Shown: positions 1 through 7,402, numbered from the stretch's first letter. The stretch is DNA of 11,419 nt from Acidobacteriota bacterium (GCA_003224195.1 QHYP01000029.1:11216-22634); one strand, 5' to 3'. The notes: a model not told the origin generated them from the letters alone. Program-made: numbers and translations.

Positions 1-1
1 T

Positions 2-256
2 TGGTCGGCGACTGCTTACATGGCCGTTTTTGGCTCCGCTGTGGCGTACATCCTCTATTTCTGGCTGCTGCGCTACATGCCCGCTTCAAAAGTCAGCGCT
101 TTCACTTATCTCTTGCCGGTCTGCGGCACAGCGCTCGCGATCTGGTGGCTTGGGGAGAAAGGGAATTGGGCCGACTTCGGCGGCGGTGCGCTCGCCCTTG
201 CCGGCGTTTATTGGACCGAATCCGGGCGCTCTGCTGAAGTGAGCGACGCGCGTTGA
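2..256 (+). CDS. EamA/DMT-family transporter, C-terminal fragment
   Basis: This is the 3' end of a gene whose start lies outside the window. The frame is open from base 2 and ends at TGA 254-256, giving about 84 residues. Two hydrophobic helices are visible (AVFGSAVAYILYFWLL and a later ALALAGVYW stretch). Between them is the pattern LRYMPASKVSAFTYLLPV followed by LGE. That pattern is typical of the last two helices of the second EamA repeat in drug/metabolite transporter superfamily permeases, inner-membrane proteins of about 300 residues with ten helices. The substrate cannot be told from this end. The short tail after the last helix is hydrophilic and ends normally, so the gene is cut by the window edge rather than broken. 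The family call is fairly safe. Confidence 0.8.
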   Translation, partial: WSATAYMAVFGSAVAYILYFWLLRYMPASKVSAFTYLLPVCGTALAIWWLGEKGNWADFGGGALALAGVYWTESGRSAEVSDAR

Positions 257-281
257 CGCGTTCGAGCGTGCGTGCTACGGT
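253..281 (+). promoter_or_regulatory. candidate sigma70-type promoter for leuB-like gene
   Basis: TTGACG (253-258) is followed after 17 bases by TACGGT (276-281), which is preceded by TGC, giving an extended -10 form (TGnTACGGT). The -35 matches five of six consensus bases and the -10 matches the three key positions T1, A2 and T6. It overlaps the stop of the transporter gene and would place transcription start near 288, about 25 bases before the ATG at 313. This is prediction only. Confidence 0.35.
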
Positions 282-312
282 GCGCCCGGCGTGAGAAGGA
301 CGCTTTCTTGCC

Positions 313-1425
313 ATGAAGCCCGAGAAGAGGAGCGGTACCGCGAAGCTTCCGCTGCGCCGTGGCGGCCCTGCCGCGCGCATTGCCGTCATTCCCGGCGACG
401 GCATCGGGAAAGAGGTCGTCCCCGAAGCCGTCAAAGTGCTCCGCGCCGCGCTCAAGCGGCCCATCGAGTTTGTCGAATTCGATTGGGGCGCCGACAAATA
501 TCTTCGCGACGGCGTGTCGCTCCCGCCCGGCGCCGTCCAGATGCTCCGGGAGGAATTCGACGCCATCCTCTTTGGCGCCCTCGGCGACCCGCGCGTGCCC
601 TCGAATCAGCACGCCGCCGACATTCTTTTCGGCCTGCGCTTCAAGCTCGACCTGTACGTCAACGCTCGCCCGGTTGAACTGCTCCATGACCGTTTGACGC
701 CCCTGCGCGATCGCACCGAGAAACACATTCGCCTGATGGTCATCCGCGAGAACACGGAGGGGCTTTATGTGGGCGTCGGTGGCTTTTTCAAGAAAGGCAC
801 GCCCGATGAGGTTGCGGTCCAAGAGGACGTGAACACCCGCAAAGGCGTCGAACGCATCATCCGCTACGCCTTCGACTACGCCCGGCAGAACGGCCTGAAG
901 CGCGTTTGCATGAGCGACAAGTCCAATGCCATGACCTTCGCCCACGACCTCTGGCAGCGCGTTTTCAAGGAAGTGCGCCAGGAATACCCGGGGATCGACT
1001 CGCGCCACCTCTACATCGATACTCTGGCCATGGAGCTTGTCCGCGATCCCAGCCAGTTTGATGTGATCGTGACCTGCAACCTCTTCGGCGACATCATCAG
1101 CGACCTCGGCGCCCAGCTCGCCGGCGGCCTGGGCCTCGCGCCCTCGGGGAATATCCATCCTGGAAGCACTTCGCTCTTCGAGCCAGTCCACGGCTCCGCG
1201 CCGAACATCGCGGGTAAGGGAATCGCGAATCCGCTCGGTGCGGTCCTGACCTCTGCGATGATGCTCGAATTTCTCGGCTGGAACCACGAAGCTGCCGCGC
1301 TGCGCGAAGCTGTCCGCGCCTCGCTTCGCCAGAACAAATTTACGACCGACCTCGGCGGCGAGATGAAAACGGCGGAACTCGGTGACTGGCTGGCCCGATT
1401 CGTGAAGCAGCGAGCCCAAAACTAA
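313..1425 (+). CDS. leuB: 3-isopropylmalate dehydrogenase-type decarboxylating dehydrogenase
   Basis: The 370-aa product belongs to the isocitrate/isopropylmalate dehydrogenase family, cytosolic enzymes that oxidise and decarboxylate a 2-hydroxy acid with NAD and a divalent metal. In leucine synthesis the substrate is 3-isopropylmalate. Visible motifs: nucleotide fold start IPGDGIGKE (26-34), substrate arginines R109, R119 and R145, catalytic Tyr152 (in RENTEGLYVG) and Lys203 (in SDKSNAM). Metal aspartates are D236, D260 and D264 within the signature NLFGDIISDLG, and the cofactor loop is HGSAPNIAGKG (293-303). Phrases such as LRFKLDLYVNARP and KKGTPDEVA recall the actinobacterial LeuB type from memory. 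The first ATG of the frame is used, with a weak GAGAAGGA about 13 bases upstream. No leuA, leuC or leuD is adjacent, so tartrate or another malate-like substrate is possible. At 298, where NAD-specific LeuB enzymes usually have Asp, this protein has Asn. Confidence 0.8.
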   Translation: MKPEKRSGTAKLPLRRGGPAARIAVIPGDGIGKEVVPEAVKVLRAALKRPIEFVEFDWGADKYLRDGVSLPPGAVQMLREEFDAILFGALGDPRVPSNQHAADILFGLRFKLDLYVNARPVELLHDRLTPLRDRTEKHIRLMVIRENTEGLYVGVGGFFKKGTPDEVAVQEDVNTRKGVERIIRYAFDYARQNGLKRVCMSDKSNAMTFAHDLWQRVFKEVRQEYPGIDSRHLYIDTLAMELVRDPSQFDVIVTCNLFGDIISDLGAQLAGGLGLAPSGNIHPGSTSLFEPVHGSAPNIAGKGIANPLGAVLTSAMMLEFLGWNHEAAALREAVRASLRQNKFTTDLGGEMKTAELGDWLARFVKQRAQN

Positions 1426-1428
1426 TCT

Positions 1429-1448
1429 AAAGTATTACTTGAAGTCAG
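1429..1448 (+). repeat. AT-rich dispersed motif, copy 1
   Basis: AAAGTATTACTTGAAGTCAG begins 4 bases after the leuB stop, in the 50-base gap between convergent leuB and the rhomboid gene. It matches the copy at 8657-8676 at 18 of 20 positions. The core AAGTATTACTT is palindromic apart from its central base. The gap holds no GC-rich hairpin with a T-run, so this motif is the only structure in it. Confidence 0.5.
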
Positions 1449-1475
1449 CCAAATTACCGAGGCTCCCGAACCCAG

Positions 1476-2132
1476 TTACTTAGTCCGCGCTCCAGCCGTC
1501 AGCGCCACGCCTGCCAGAAACCCTCCGACGTGGGCCCAGAAGGCCACTCCGCCTCCAGTCGTCATGCCAAGCGTGCTGATGCCGCCAAGAAACTGTAGGA
1601 TGAACCACCATCCCAGAATGATCACTGCTGGGATCGGCACAAGAAAAATGAACACCAGGGTAAGCACGCGTGAGCGAGGGAACAAGACCATGTATGCTCC
1701 CATGACCCCGGAGATGGCTCCGCTCGCCCCGAGCGCGGGAATCCGCGAATCCAGGTTCGTCACCACGTGCACCAGCCCCGCCCCGATCCCGCAAATCAAG
1801 TAAAACAGCAAGTATGTGCCGTGACCATAAAAGTCTTCGACGTTATCCCCAAAAATCCACAGGAAGAGCATGTTCCCCGCGATGTGCACGAGACCCCCGT
1901 GGAGAAACATGCTCGTGAGAAGAGGGAGGAACGCCTCTCTGAAACCCGCATTTCCCCCGAGCCAGGCTGGAAACCGGGCCGGCACGGTTCCCAAAGAAAA
2001 CAGGAACGCCTTCTCCGCATGCGGCGGCAGAGTCAGTTGGTAACAAAACACGGCAACGTTCAGAAGAATGAGCAGGACCGTCACGTAGGGGACCGTGCGG
2101 CGCGGGTTCAAGTCCTTCAGTGGAATGAACAT
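1476..2132 (-). CDS. rhomboid-family intramembrane serine protease
   Basis: Rhomboids cut transmembrane segments of other proteins inside the inner membrane. With the start at ATG 2132 (MFIPLKDLNPRRTVPYV) the protein has 218 residues and about six hydrophobic helices. The catalytic dyad is Ser137 in GASGAISG and His201 in WAHVGGFLAG. The oxyanion/HxxxxHxxxN motif is H78, H83 and N87 in FLHGGLVHIAGNM, and these are the standard active features, so the enzyme should be active. The frame could extend to 2237, but that would overlap the kinase gene and add 35 charged residues absent from usual family N-termini. AGAGAA lies about 5 bases before the chosen ATG. It follows the PfkB kinase gene by 52 bases and is probably cotranscribed. 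The substrate is unknown. Confidence 0.9.
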   Translation of the reverse strand: MFIPLKDLNPRRTVPYVTVLLILLNVAVFCYQLTLPPHAEKAFLFSLGTVPARFPAWLGGNAGFREAFLPLLTSMFLHGGLVHIAGNMLFLWIFGDNVEDFYGHGTYLLFYLICGIGAGLVHVVTNLDSRIPALGASGAISGVMGAYMVLFPRSRVLTLVFIFLVPIPAVIILGWWFILQFLGGISTLGMTTGGGVAFWAHVGGFLAGVALTAGARTK

Positions 2133-2184
2133 CGATTCTCTGTTTTGGATGCGGGAGATCTTGACGCGTTTCCTCGCAAGTCTT

Positions 2185-3171
2185 CTAACCGCGTCGTGCC
2201 TCAGCCGCCCACCGGCGCGCGGCACAGCAGAGTTCATCCTCCAAGAATGCGGCCGGGTTCCTTTGTCCTACTCGCTGCAAGCGTCTGATTGCCCGCAGGG
2301 ACGGGATCCCCTCGCGCGCGCCGAGCGCCTTGCAGTTGAGCCCTGCCGCAGCGCAACTGAAGTCGAGGACGCGCTGCAACTCCCAGCCTTGCAGCACACC
2401 GTAGCCGAAGCCCGCGTGGAACACATCGCCGGCCCCGGTCGTGTCTACGACCTGCACGCGATACGATGGAGAATACCAGAAACGCGCTCCGTCCCAGAGA
2501 ACGGCACCTCCAATTCCCAGCGTCGAGCAGACGGCCCGGCTCTGGTACTGAGCACGAAACTGCTGCATCGCGCGCGGCAGGTCTCGCTCCCCGGTGAATT
2601 GCATCAGAAAGGCCTGCGAAGTCACCGGATAGTCCACCTCCCGCAAGAGCGCTGGAATCCCCGGGTAGACGTGGTCGAGGTCCGCCATGGTGAGCACCCC
2701 CGCCCTCCGAGCCAACCGCGCCGCGTACGTGCTGGCTCCGGCGTTGTGTCCATCCACATGAACGAGTCGACATTCTCGAACCCATTCCCGCGGCACGTCC
2801 GATTCCCGCAAGGCCACGCGGTCGTCGCGCCGGAACAAGATCGTGCGCTCACCGCTCCGCGCGTCCACCAGAATGATGGACGCTTGACTCGCGCAGTTCC
2901 GCACGACGATGATCCGCGACTCGACTTTATGTCTCCGCAGCTCCCGGCGCTGCAATTCGCCTGCTGCGTCATCGCCCACCCTCCCGATGTATCGCGCCCG
3001 TAAGCCCCACTTCTGGCACGCAATCACCGCCGTGGCAATTTGTCCGCCGGCCAGGATGCGAACGCTGCGCCATTCCAGCTTTGTATCTGGCGCGGGGAAG
3101 TGTGATAGCTCCACGAGCGTATCCGTGGCGTTCTGGCCGATGCCCAGGATGTCCACGCGTCTCGCGCACAT
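2185..3171 (-). CDS. PfkB-family carbohydrate kinase
   Basis: This 328-aa cytosolic kinase of the ribokinase/PfkB superfamily would transfer phosphate from ATP to a sugar, nucleoside or sugar-like substrate. The N-terminal strand VDILGIGQNATDTLVEL (6-22) is typical. PfkB signature 1 appears as GGQIATAVIACQKWG (42-56), in which the second conserved Asn of many members is Thr. Signature 2 is DTTGAGDVFHAGF (243-255), with Asp249 as catalytic base and the GAGD anion hole intact. RYIGRVGDDAAG (60-71) is also family-typical. The C-terminus after about 295 is Arg-rich and poorly conserved. The ATG at 3171 has no clear Shine-Dalgarno sequence; GTG at 3156 is an alternative. The exact substrate cannot be read from sequence. 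It heads a likely two-gene unit with the downstream rhomboid gene. Confidence 0.88.
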   Translation of the reverse strand: MCARRVDILGIGQNATDTLVELSHFPAPDTKLEWRSVRILAGGQIATAVIACQKWGLRARYIGRVGDDAAGELQRRELRRHKVESRIIVVRNCASQASIILVDARSGERTILFRRDDRVALRESDVPREWVRECRLVHVDGHNAGASTYAARLARRAGVLTMADLDHVYPGIPALLREVDYPVTSQAFLMQFTGERDLPRAMQQFRAQYQSRAVCSTLGIGGAVLWDGARFWYSPSYRVQVVDTTGAGDVFHAGFGYGVLQGWELQRVLDFSCAAAGLNCKALGAREGIPSLRAIRRLQRVGQRNPAAFLEDELCCAARRWAAEARRG

Positions 3172-3527
3172 GAAGGAGTACGCGCACTCTAACCGAGTTC
3201 AAGGGCGATGGGAAGCAGAGAAGGCGTTGCTCCCTGGTGTCCTATAATGTTGGACGAGTGCGGCGGGAAGTTAACAGAAGATGGCGCAGCGCAAGAAACG
3301 AGGCATTTGGTGTATTCTTGCCGGCTCGGACCTAATGATACTTACACACGTCTGTGTCTTCAAGTTTTCGATTTACTTTTTATCGAGAGCGAATTTTACT
3401 GGAAGCTGCGACGCCAAGATTGCGAGTGCGCTCCGGGTGTGATAAGAAAAGTGGCTCGCGCTTCGCACGCAGCTCGCATGCGCGGAAACGTCCTTGCTGC
3501 CGGGCGTGTCGGCGCGCCGACAATCCC
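3172..3527. other. divergent intergenic region, kinase/recO
   Basis: This 356-base region separates the minus-strand kinase from plus-strand recO and should hold promoters for both. A perfect plus-strand TATAAT lies at 3243-3248, but I see no good -35 box 15-19 bases before it. The middle (about 3320-3420) is AT-richer than its surroundings. A 53-codon frame, ATG 3281 to TGA 3442 (MAQRKKRGIWC at its start), has a close AGAAG before it and one hydrophobic stretch; I recognise no family and do not call it. The region ends in a 16-bp palindrome next to the recO start. No tRNA or riboswitch was recognised. Confidence 0.5.
3507..3522. repeat. 16-bp palindrome TGTCGGCGCGCCGACA, copy 1
   Basis: A perfect inverted repeat, identical to the copies at 5505 and 7447. 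It ends 5 bases before the recO ATG at 3528, exactly where a Shine-Dalgarno sequence would be expected and is missing. As RNA it could fold with a six-pair stem and a CGCG loop. Confidence 0.9.
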
Positions 3528-4268
3528 ATGCCTGCTCGAGAAACGGAAGCGATCATCCTGAAAACCTTTCCTCTGGGTGAGGCGGACCGGCTCGTCAGCT
3601 TTCTGGCTCGCTCGGGCGGCCGTTTGCGGGGAGTCGCCGCGGGGGCCCGGCGCCTGAAAAACCGCTTCGGTTCCACGCTCGAATTGCTTTCGCACGTCGA
3701 GATGACGTACACGGAGCGTGAGACGCGAGACCTCGTGCGCATCCAGCAGTGCGACCTGCTCGAATCATTCCACGCGGCCCAGAGCGACTATGCCCTCGGC
3801 ACGGGGCTTGCCCTGGTGAGCGAGATTTCCGAGGTTGTATTGCCGGAACGCGAGGCGGCTGAGGCGATGTTTCGGCTGATTCTCCTGACCGCGCGGGAAA
3901 TCGAGCGGCGCAGGGACTGGCGGTTGCCACTCAGCTATTTTGCGTTCTGGACGGTGCGCTTGGGAGGCTGGCTGCCTCGGTTTGACCGATGTAGCTCGTG
4001 CGGGAGTTCTTTCGAGGCGGCGCCTGCTTTCCACGCCGCGTGGAGCCCTGGGCTCTTCTGCCAGAAATGTCGTCGGCCCGGGATGTCGGCCCTGACCGAG
4101 CAGCCGCGCCACTTGGCGGAGCGATTTACCGCGGAGCGGCTCGACAGGTTGGAATCGGCTGAGCAGAACTCAGCTAGGCCCGCTGAGCTTACGGACGCTT
4201 CGCTGGACTGGATCGAGCATCACACGGAGAAAAAATTGGGCGTCAGGGAACTTTTGGAGACGGCTTGA
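3528..4268 (+). CDS. recO: DNA repair protein RecO
   Basis: RecO helps RecR load RecA on SSB-coated single-stranded DNA in the RecFOR pathway and anneals complementary strands. The 246-aa length matches the family (about 240). The N-terminal OB-fold starts in the usual way: ETEAIILKTFPLGEADRLVSF (5-25), followed by RLRGVAAGARRLKNRF (32-47). A helical middle leads to a Cys4 zinc site: CSSC (155-158) and CQKC (178-181). The frame is open back to 3354, but the family N-terminus begins at ATG 3528, so the upstream 58 codons are rejected. No ribosome site is visible before 3528, because a 16-bp palindrome occupies the place. Its stop TGA overlaps the TTG start of glyQ by 4 bases, pointing to translational coupling. 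Confidence 0.93.
   Translation: MPARETEAIILKTFPLGEADRLVSFLARSGGRLRGVAAGARRLKNRFGSTLELLSHVEMTYTERETRDLVRIQQCDLLESFHAAQSDYALGTGLALVSEISEVVLPEREAAEAMFRLILLTAREIERRRDWRLPLSYFAFWTVRLGGWLPRFDRCSSCGSSFEAAPAFHAAWSPGLFCQKCRRPGMSALTEQPRHLAERFTAERLDRLESAEQNSARPAELTDASLDWIEHHTEKKLGVRELLETA
4256..4260 (+). promoter_or_regulatory. ribosome binding site GGAGA for glyQ TTG start
   Basis: GGAGA, inside the last recO codons, lies 4 bases before TTG 4265. This spacing supports the TTG as the glyQ start although no ATG occurs in frame until codon 56, deep in the conserved catalytic domain. Confidence 0.55.
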
Positions 4269-5242
4269 AAGTTAAAGTAAAACTTGAGTCGAGCGCTTCG
4301 CGTTCGCATAGTGCAAAGAAGCAGCAGGGCCTGACCTTTCAGGATCTGATTCTGAAGCTTTCGGAATTTTGGGGCAAGCGTGGCTGCGTCCTTCAGCAGC
4401 CGTACGATGTCGAAGTCGGTGCGGGCACCATGCACCCGGAAACTTTTCTCCGCGTCCTCGGCCGCGCGCCGTATCGCGTTGCCTACGTGCAGCCGAGCCG
4501 CCGACCCGCCGACGGTCGCTATGGCGAGAATCCCAATCGGCTGTACAAACATATGCAATTTCAAGTGGTACTTAAACCTTCGCCGGCGGACATCCAGGAT
4601 ATCTATCTGAAGAGTCTCGAGGCGCTTGGCATCCGGCTCTCCGAGCACGACATTCGCTTCGAGGAGGACAACTGGGAATCGCCCACGCTCGGGGCCTGGG
4701 GGATCGGCTGGCAGGTGCTCCTCGACGGCTTGGAGATCACTCAGTTCACTTACTTCCAGCAGTGTGGGGGGATCGACCTCGATCCCATCTCCGTCGAACT
4801 GACCTACGGTCTCGAGCGCATCGCGGCGTTCTTGCAGGGCGTCGAGAGTGTCTTTGATCTGCGCTGGTCTCAGGATAAGAGATACGGCGAAATCCGCCTC
4901 GCGGAGGAGCAGCAACTTTCCACCTACAGCTTCGATTTGAGCGATGCCAAGGCTATTCGCGCCGAACTGGAGCTGTACGAGAAGGAAGCGAAGAATCTTC
5001 TAGAGGGCTTTTCGCAGGCGAAAGGCGCCGATCGGGAGCGCTACCCCCTCTTGGGCGCATACGACCTGTGCTTGAAGTGCTCGCACTTGTTCAACCAGCT
5101 TGACGCGCGTGGCGTCATTTCCACCACGGAACGCGCCGCGCTGATGGCCCGGGTGCGCTCGCTGGCGTGCAAGACTGCAGCCGCGTGGGTCGAGCAAAGG
5201 GAAGGGCAGAGCCTCGCCCAGGATTCCGAGGTGCGGGCATGA
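4265..5242 (+). CDS. glyQ: glycine--tRNA ligase alpha subunit
   Basis: Catalytic subunit of the alpha2beta2 bacterial glycyl-tRNA synthetase, which activates glycine with ATP and charges tRNA-Gly with the beta subunit. The 325 residues compare with about 290-300 in the family; the excess is a 22-residue basic N-terminal extension and a longer tail. The family start corresponds to LTFQDLILKLSEFW (23-36). The class II motif 2 region is QPSRRPADGRYGENPNRLYK (76-95), the conserved EEDNWESPTLGAWG segment is 133-146, and motif 3 is YGLERIAAFLQ (181-191). No ATG exists before the core. TTG 4265 is preceded by GGAGA and overlaps the recO stop; a CTG at 4331 would give a family-length N-terminus but has a poor ribosome site. 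The stop overlaps the glyS ATG (ATGA). Confidence 0.95.
   Translation: MKVKVKLESSASRSHSAKKQQGLTFQDLILKLSEFWGKRGCVLQQPYDVEVGAGTMHPETFLRVLGRAPYRVAYVQPSRRPADGRYGENPNRLYKHMQFQVVLKPSPADIQDIYLKSLEALGIRLSEHDIRFEEDNWESPTLGAWGIGWQVLLDGLEITQFTYFQQCGGIDLDPISVELTYGLERIAAFLQGVESVFDLRWSQDKRYGEIRLAEEQQLSTYSFDLSDAKAIRAELELYEKEAKNLLEGFSQAKGADRERYPLLGAYDLCLKCSHLFNQLDARGVISTTERAALMARVRSLACKTAAAWVEQREGQSLAQDSEVRA
4274..4290 (+). repeat. AT-rich dispersed motif, diverged copy 2
   Basis: AAAGTAAAACTTGAGTC resembles AAAGTAATACTTGAAGT of the copy at 8657, with a one-base gap. It starts 6 bases after the recO stop and lies inside the non-conserved N-terminal extension of GlyQ. It is a weaker match than the copies at 1429 and 8657. 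Confidence 0.3.
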
Positions 5243-7380
5243 AGAGCGTTCCCGAAGATCGCGCGGAACTACTGTTCGAAATCGGGTGCGAAGAGATTCC
5301 CGCGGGGATGCTCCCGAAGGCGGAAACCGAACTTAAGACTTTACTTGAAAAATATTTGGGCGCCGACGGTTTGCTCGCGGGGGCGAGCGTCGAAACTTTC
5401 TCCGGTCCCAGGCGTTTGACCGCCAGCGTTTCTGGCCTTCGCCTTCGCCAGTCTGACGTCGTCAAGGAGGTCACCGGCCCACCAAGGTCCGTCGCCTACG
5501 ATCATGTCGGCGCGCCGACACGGGCTGCCGTGAGCTTCGCCGAAAAGCAGGGCGTCTCGCTCGACCAGATCTCTTTCATTTCGACCCCCAAGGGCGAGTA
5601 CCTCGCAGTCCGGCAGATGATCCACGGCCGCGCGGCCTCCGAGATCCTTGCCCAGATCCTCCCTCGCGTCATCCACGATCTCTCCTGGCCACGTTCGATG
5701 AGCTGGAAAGGTCTGTCCGATGTTCGCTTCATCCGGCCCATCCGCTGGCTCGTCGCCGTGTTTGATGGCAAGCCTCTGCGCTTCACCTATGGCGATCTGA
5801 CCGCGGGCGATACCACATCCGGGCACAGGTTCCTCGGCGCCGCGAAAATCCGCGTGCGCCATTTCAAAGACTATGAAACCCGCCTGCGCCACAACGGCGT
5901 CATTGTCCGTCCCGCCGAACGTCGCTCCAAGATCGAGCGCGAACTCGCCGCCGCCGCAAAGAAGGCTGGCTGCCGCTTGCATCCGGACGCGGCGCTGCTC
6001 GACCTGGTAACCTATCTCAACGAATTTCCCACGGTGATCCAGGGCAATTTCGATCCCGCCTTTCTTGACTTGCCGGACGAAATCCTCATCACCGTGATGC
6101 GGGACCACCAGAAGTACTCTGCCCTTGAGAAGAAGACCGGCGAATTGGCGCCGCACTTCCTCGCGGTGATCAATCTCGCAAAAGACCCGATGGGATTGGT
6201 CCGCGCCGGTCATGAGCGTGTCCTCGGTGCCCGCTTTGCTGACGCCCGCTTCTTCTGGCAGTCGGACCAGAAATGCCGCCTCGGCGACATCCTGCCCCGG
6301 CTCGAGCGCGTCACCTACGAATCCCGTCTCGGCAGTTACCTCGACAAGGTCGAGCGCCTGCGTTCGCTTGCGCGGTGGTTCGCCGAGCAGTGGTTCAACC
6401 TGGGGATCTCCGAGGCTCACGTCGCCGATGCCGACCGTGCCGCCGAGCTCGCCAAGTGCGACCTTGCCACGGAAATGGTCCGGGAGTTTCCGGAACTTCA
6501 AGGTATCGTCGGCGGCTTGTACGCTCGCGCCCAGGGAGAGTCGGCGGTCGTCGCCGATGCCGTGTATGATCACTATTTACCGGCGAGCCTCGAAGATCCG
6601 AGCCCACGCAATTTGATTGGCTGCGCCGTGGCCCTCGCGGACAAGCTTGATGCGGTGGCCGGATGCTTCGCCGTGGGCATTATTCCCACCGGTTCCAGCG
6701 ATCCCTTCGCGCTTCGCCGTGCCGCTCAGGGAATCGTCAAGATTATCCTTGACCGCAAGCTCACAGTATCGCTTTCGCTTTCCCTGATGGCCGCGGGAAA
6801 GGCCCTCCATTCCTATCCGCCCAAGATAGCGCTGCCGAAGGGGAAGGAAGCCCAAATCCTCGAATTCATCCTCGACCGGGCCCGATTCTTTTTCCGCGAA
6901 CGCCTCGGCTTCGCCTACGACGAAGTCAATGCCGTCTTTCGCGCAGGCGCGGATGACCTCATCGACGCACAAAAGCGCCTCGAGGCGCTTCGTAGCATCC
7001 GCAAGTCGCGCAACTTCGAGCCACTCGCCGTGTCCTTCAAGCGTATTCGGAAGATCCTCGAGAAGGCCGATGGGCTCGCCGTCGAGCGGCAGGGCATTAA
7101 GACGGATCTCTTTGAGCACCCCGCCGAACGCGACCTCTATTCTGCGGTACGGGAAGCGGCAGCGAAGGTGCACGGAAAGAAGCGTGCCGGTCATTACCGC
7201 GAGGCGCTCGAAGTCATCGCTGGTTTGCGACCCGCTGTGGACCGTTTCTTCGAGGACGTGCTGGTGATGGCCGAGGATGAAGCCGTGCGCAAGAATCGTC
7301 TGGGCCTCCTGGCGGAGCTCCTCCAGGAGTTCAGCACCATTGCGGACTTCTCCGAGATTGGCGGGGAAGGGGCGTGGTGA
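5239..7380 (+). CDS. glyS: glycine--tRNA ligase beta subunit
   Basis: The beta subunit binds tRNA-Gly and is required for charging by GlyQ. The product has 713 residues, close to the usual 690-710. Its opening ELLFEIGCEEIPAGML (10-25) is the family hallmark. The middle body holds GPRRLTASV (57-65), RFIRPIRWLV (163-172) and VMRDHQKYSAL (286-296), then LADKLDAVAGCFAVG and IPTGSSDPFALRRAAQG (466-498). The C-terminus is DALR-like (FFEDVLVMAEDEAVRKNRL, 670-688). ATG 5239 is chosen because GAGGTG lies 5 bases upstream and it overlaps the glyQ stop as ATGA; the open frame back to 5167 runs through glyQ. Codons 89-94 (HVGAPT) contain a full copy of the 16-bp palindrome. The gene looks intact. Confidence 0.96.
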   Translation: MKSVPEDRAELLFEIGCEEIPAGMLPKAETELKTLLEKYLGADGLLAGASVETFSGPRRLTASVSGLRLRQSDVVKEVTGPPRSVAYDHVGAPTRAAVSFAEKQGVSLDQISFISTPKGEYLAVRQMIHGRAASEILAQILPRVIHDLSWPRSMSWKGLSDVRFIRPIRWLVAVFDGKPLRFTYGDLTAGDTTSGHRFLGAAKIRVRHFKDYETRLRHNGVIVRPAERRSKIERELAAAAKKAGCRLHPDAALLDLVTYLNEFPTVIQGNFDPAFLDLPDEILITVMRDHQKYSALEKKTGELAPHFLAVINLAKDPMGLVRAGHERVLGARFADARFFWQSDQKCRLGDILPRLERVTYESRLGSYLDKVERLRSLARWFAEQWFNLGISEAHVADADRAAELAKCDLATEMVREFPELQGIVGGLYARAQGESAVVADAVYDHYLPASLEDPSPRNLIGCAVALADKLDAVAGCFAVGIIPTGSSDPFALRRAAQGIVKIILDRKLTVSLSLSLMAAGKALHSYPPKIALPKGKEAQILEFILDRARFFFRERLGFAYDEVNAVFRAGADDLIDAQKRLEALRSIRKSRNFEPLAVSFKRIRKILEKADGLAVERQGIKTDLFEHPAERDLYSAVREAAAKVHGKKRAGHYREALEVIAGLRPAVDRFFEDVLVMAEDEAVRKNRLGLLAELLQEFSTIADFSEIGGEGAW
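5505..5520. repeat. 16-bp palindrome TGTCGGCGCGCCGACA, copy 2 (inside glyS)
   Basis: An exact copy within glyS. It is read so that GTC GGC GCG CCG ACA gives VGAPT (residues 90-94), in a stretch where GlyS proteins, from memory, have a variable turn ending in PT. Confidence 0.9.
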
Positions 7381-7383
7381 AAT

Positions 7384-7402
7384 TTGAAGTAGTGCTTTAG
7401 AT
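7384..7402 (-). repeat. AT-rich dispersed motif, inverted copy 3
   Basis: On the minus strand this reads ATCTAAAGCACTACTTCAA, which matches ATCTAAAGTATTACTTGAA at 1425-1443 in 16 of 19 positions. It starts 3 bases after the glyS stop. Confidence 0.4.

Noticed and set aside
208..1419. 403-codon open frame on the minus strand
   Set aside because: It lies antisense to leuB, whose motifs and catalytic residues are complete. Long antisense frames are common in GC-rich genes, and its product shows no family signature.
2095..3003. 302-codon plus-strand frame
   Set aside because: Antisense to the PfkB kinase, which carries both family signatures; the product has no recognisable domain.
3281..3442. 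53-codon frame starting MAQRKKRGIWC
   Set aside because: It has a nearby AGAAG and a TATAAT upstream, but no -35, no family resemblance, and the length can occur by chance.
3354..3527. 58-codon upstream extension of recO
   Set aside because: The RecO family N-terminus begins at ATG 3528; the extra residues are Arg/Cys-rich and non-conserved, and run through the palindrome.
5341..6573. 410-codon open frame on the minus strand
   Set aside because: Antisense to the conserved middle of glyS; composition is the usual shadow of a GC-rich gene.
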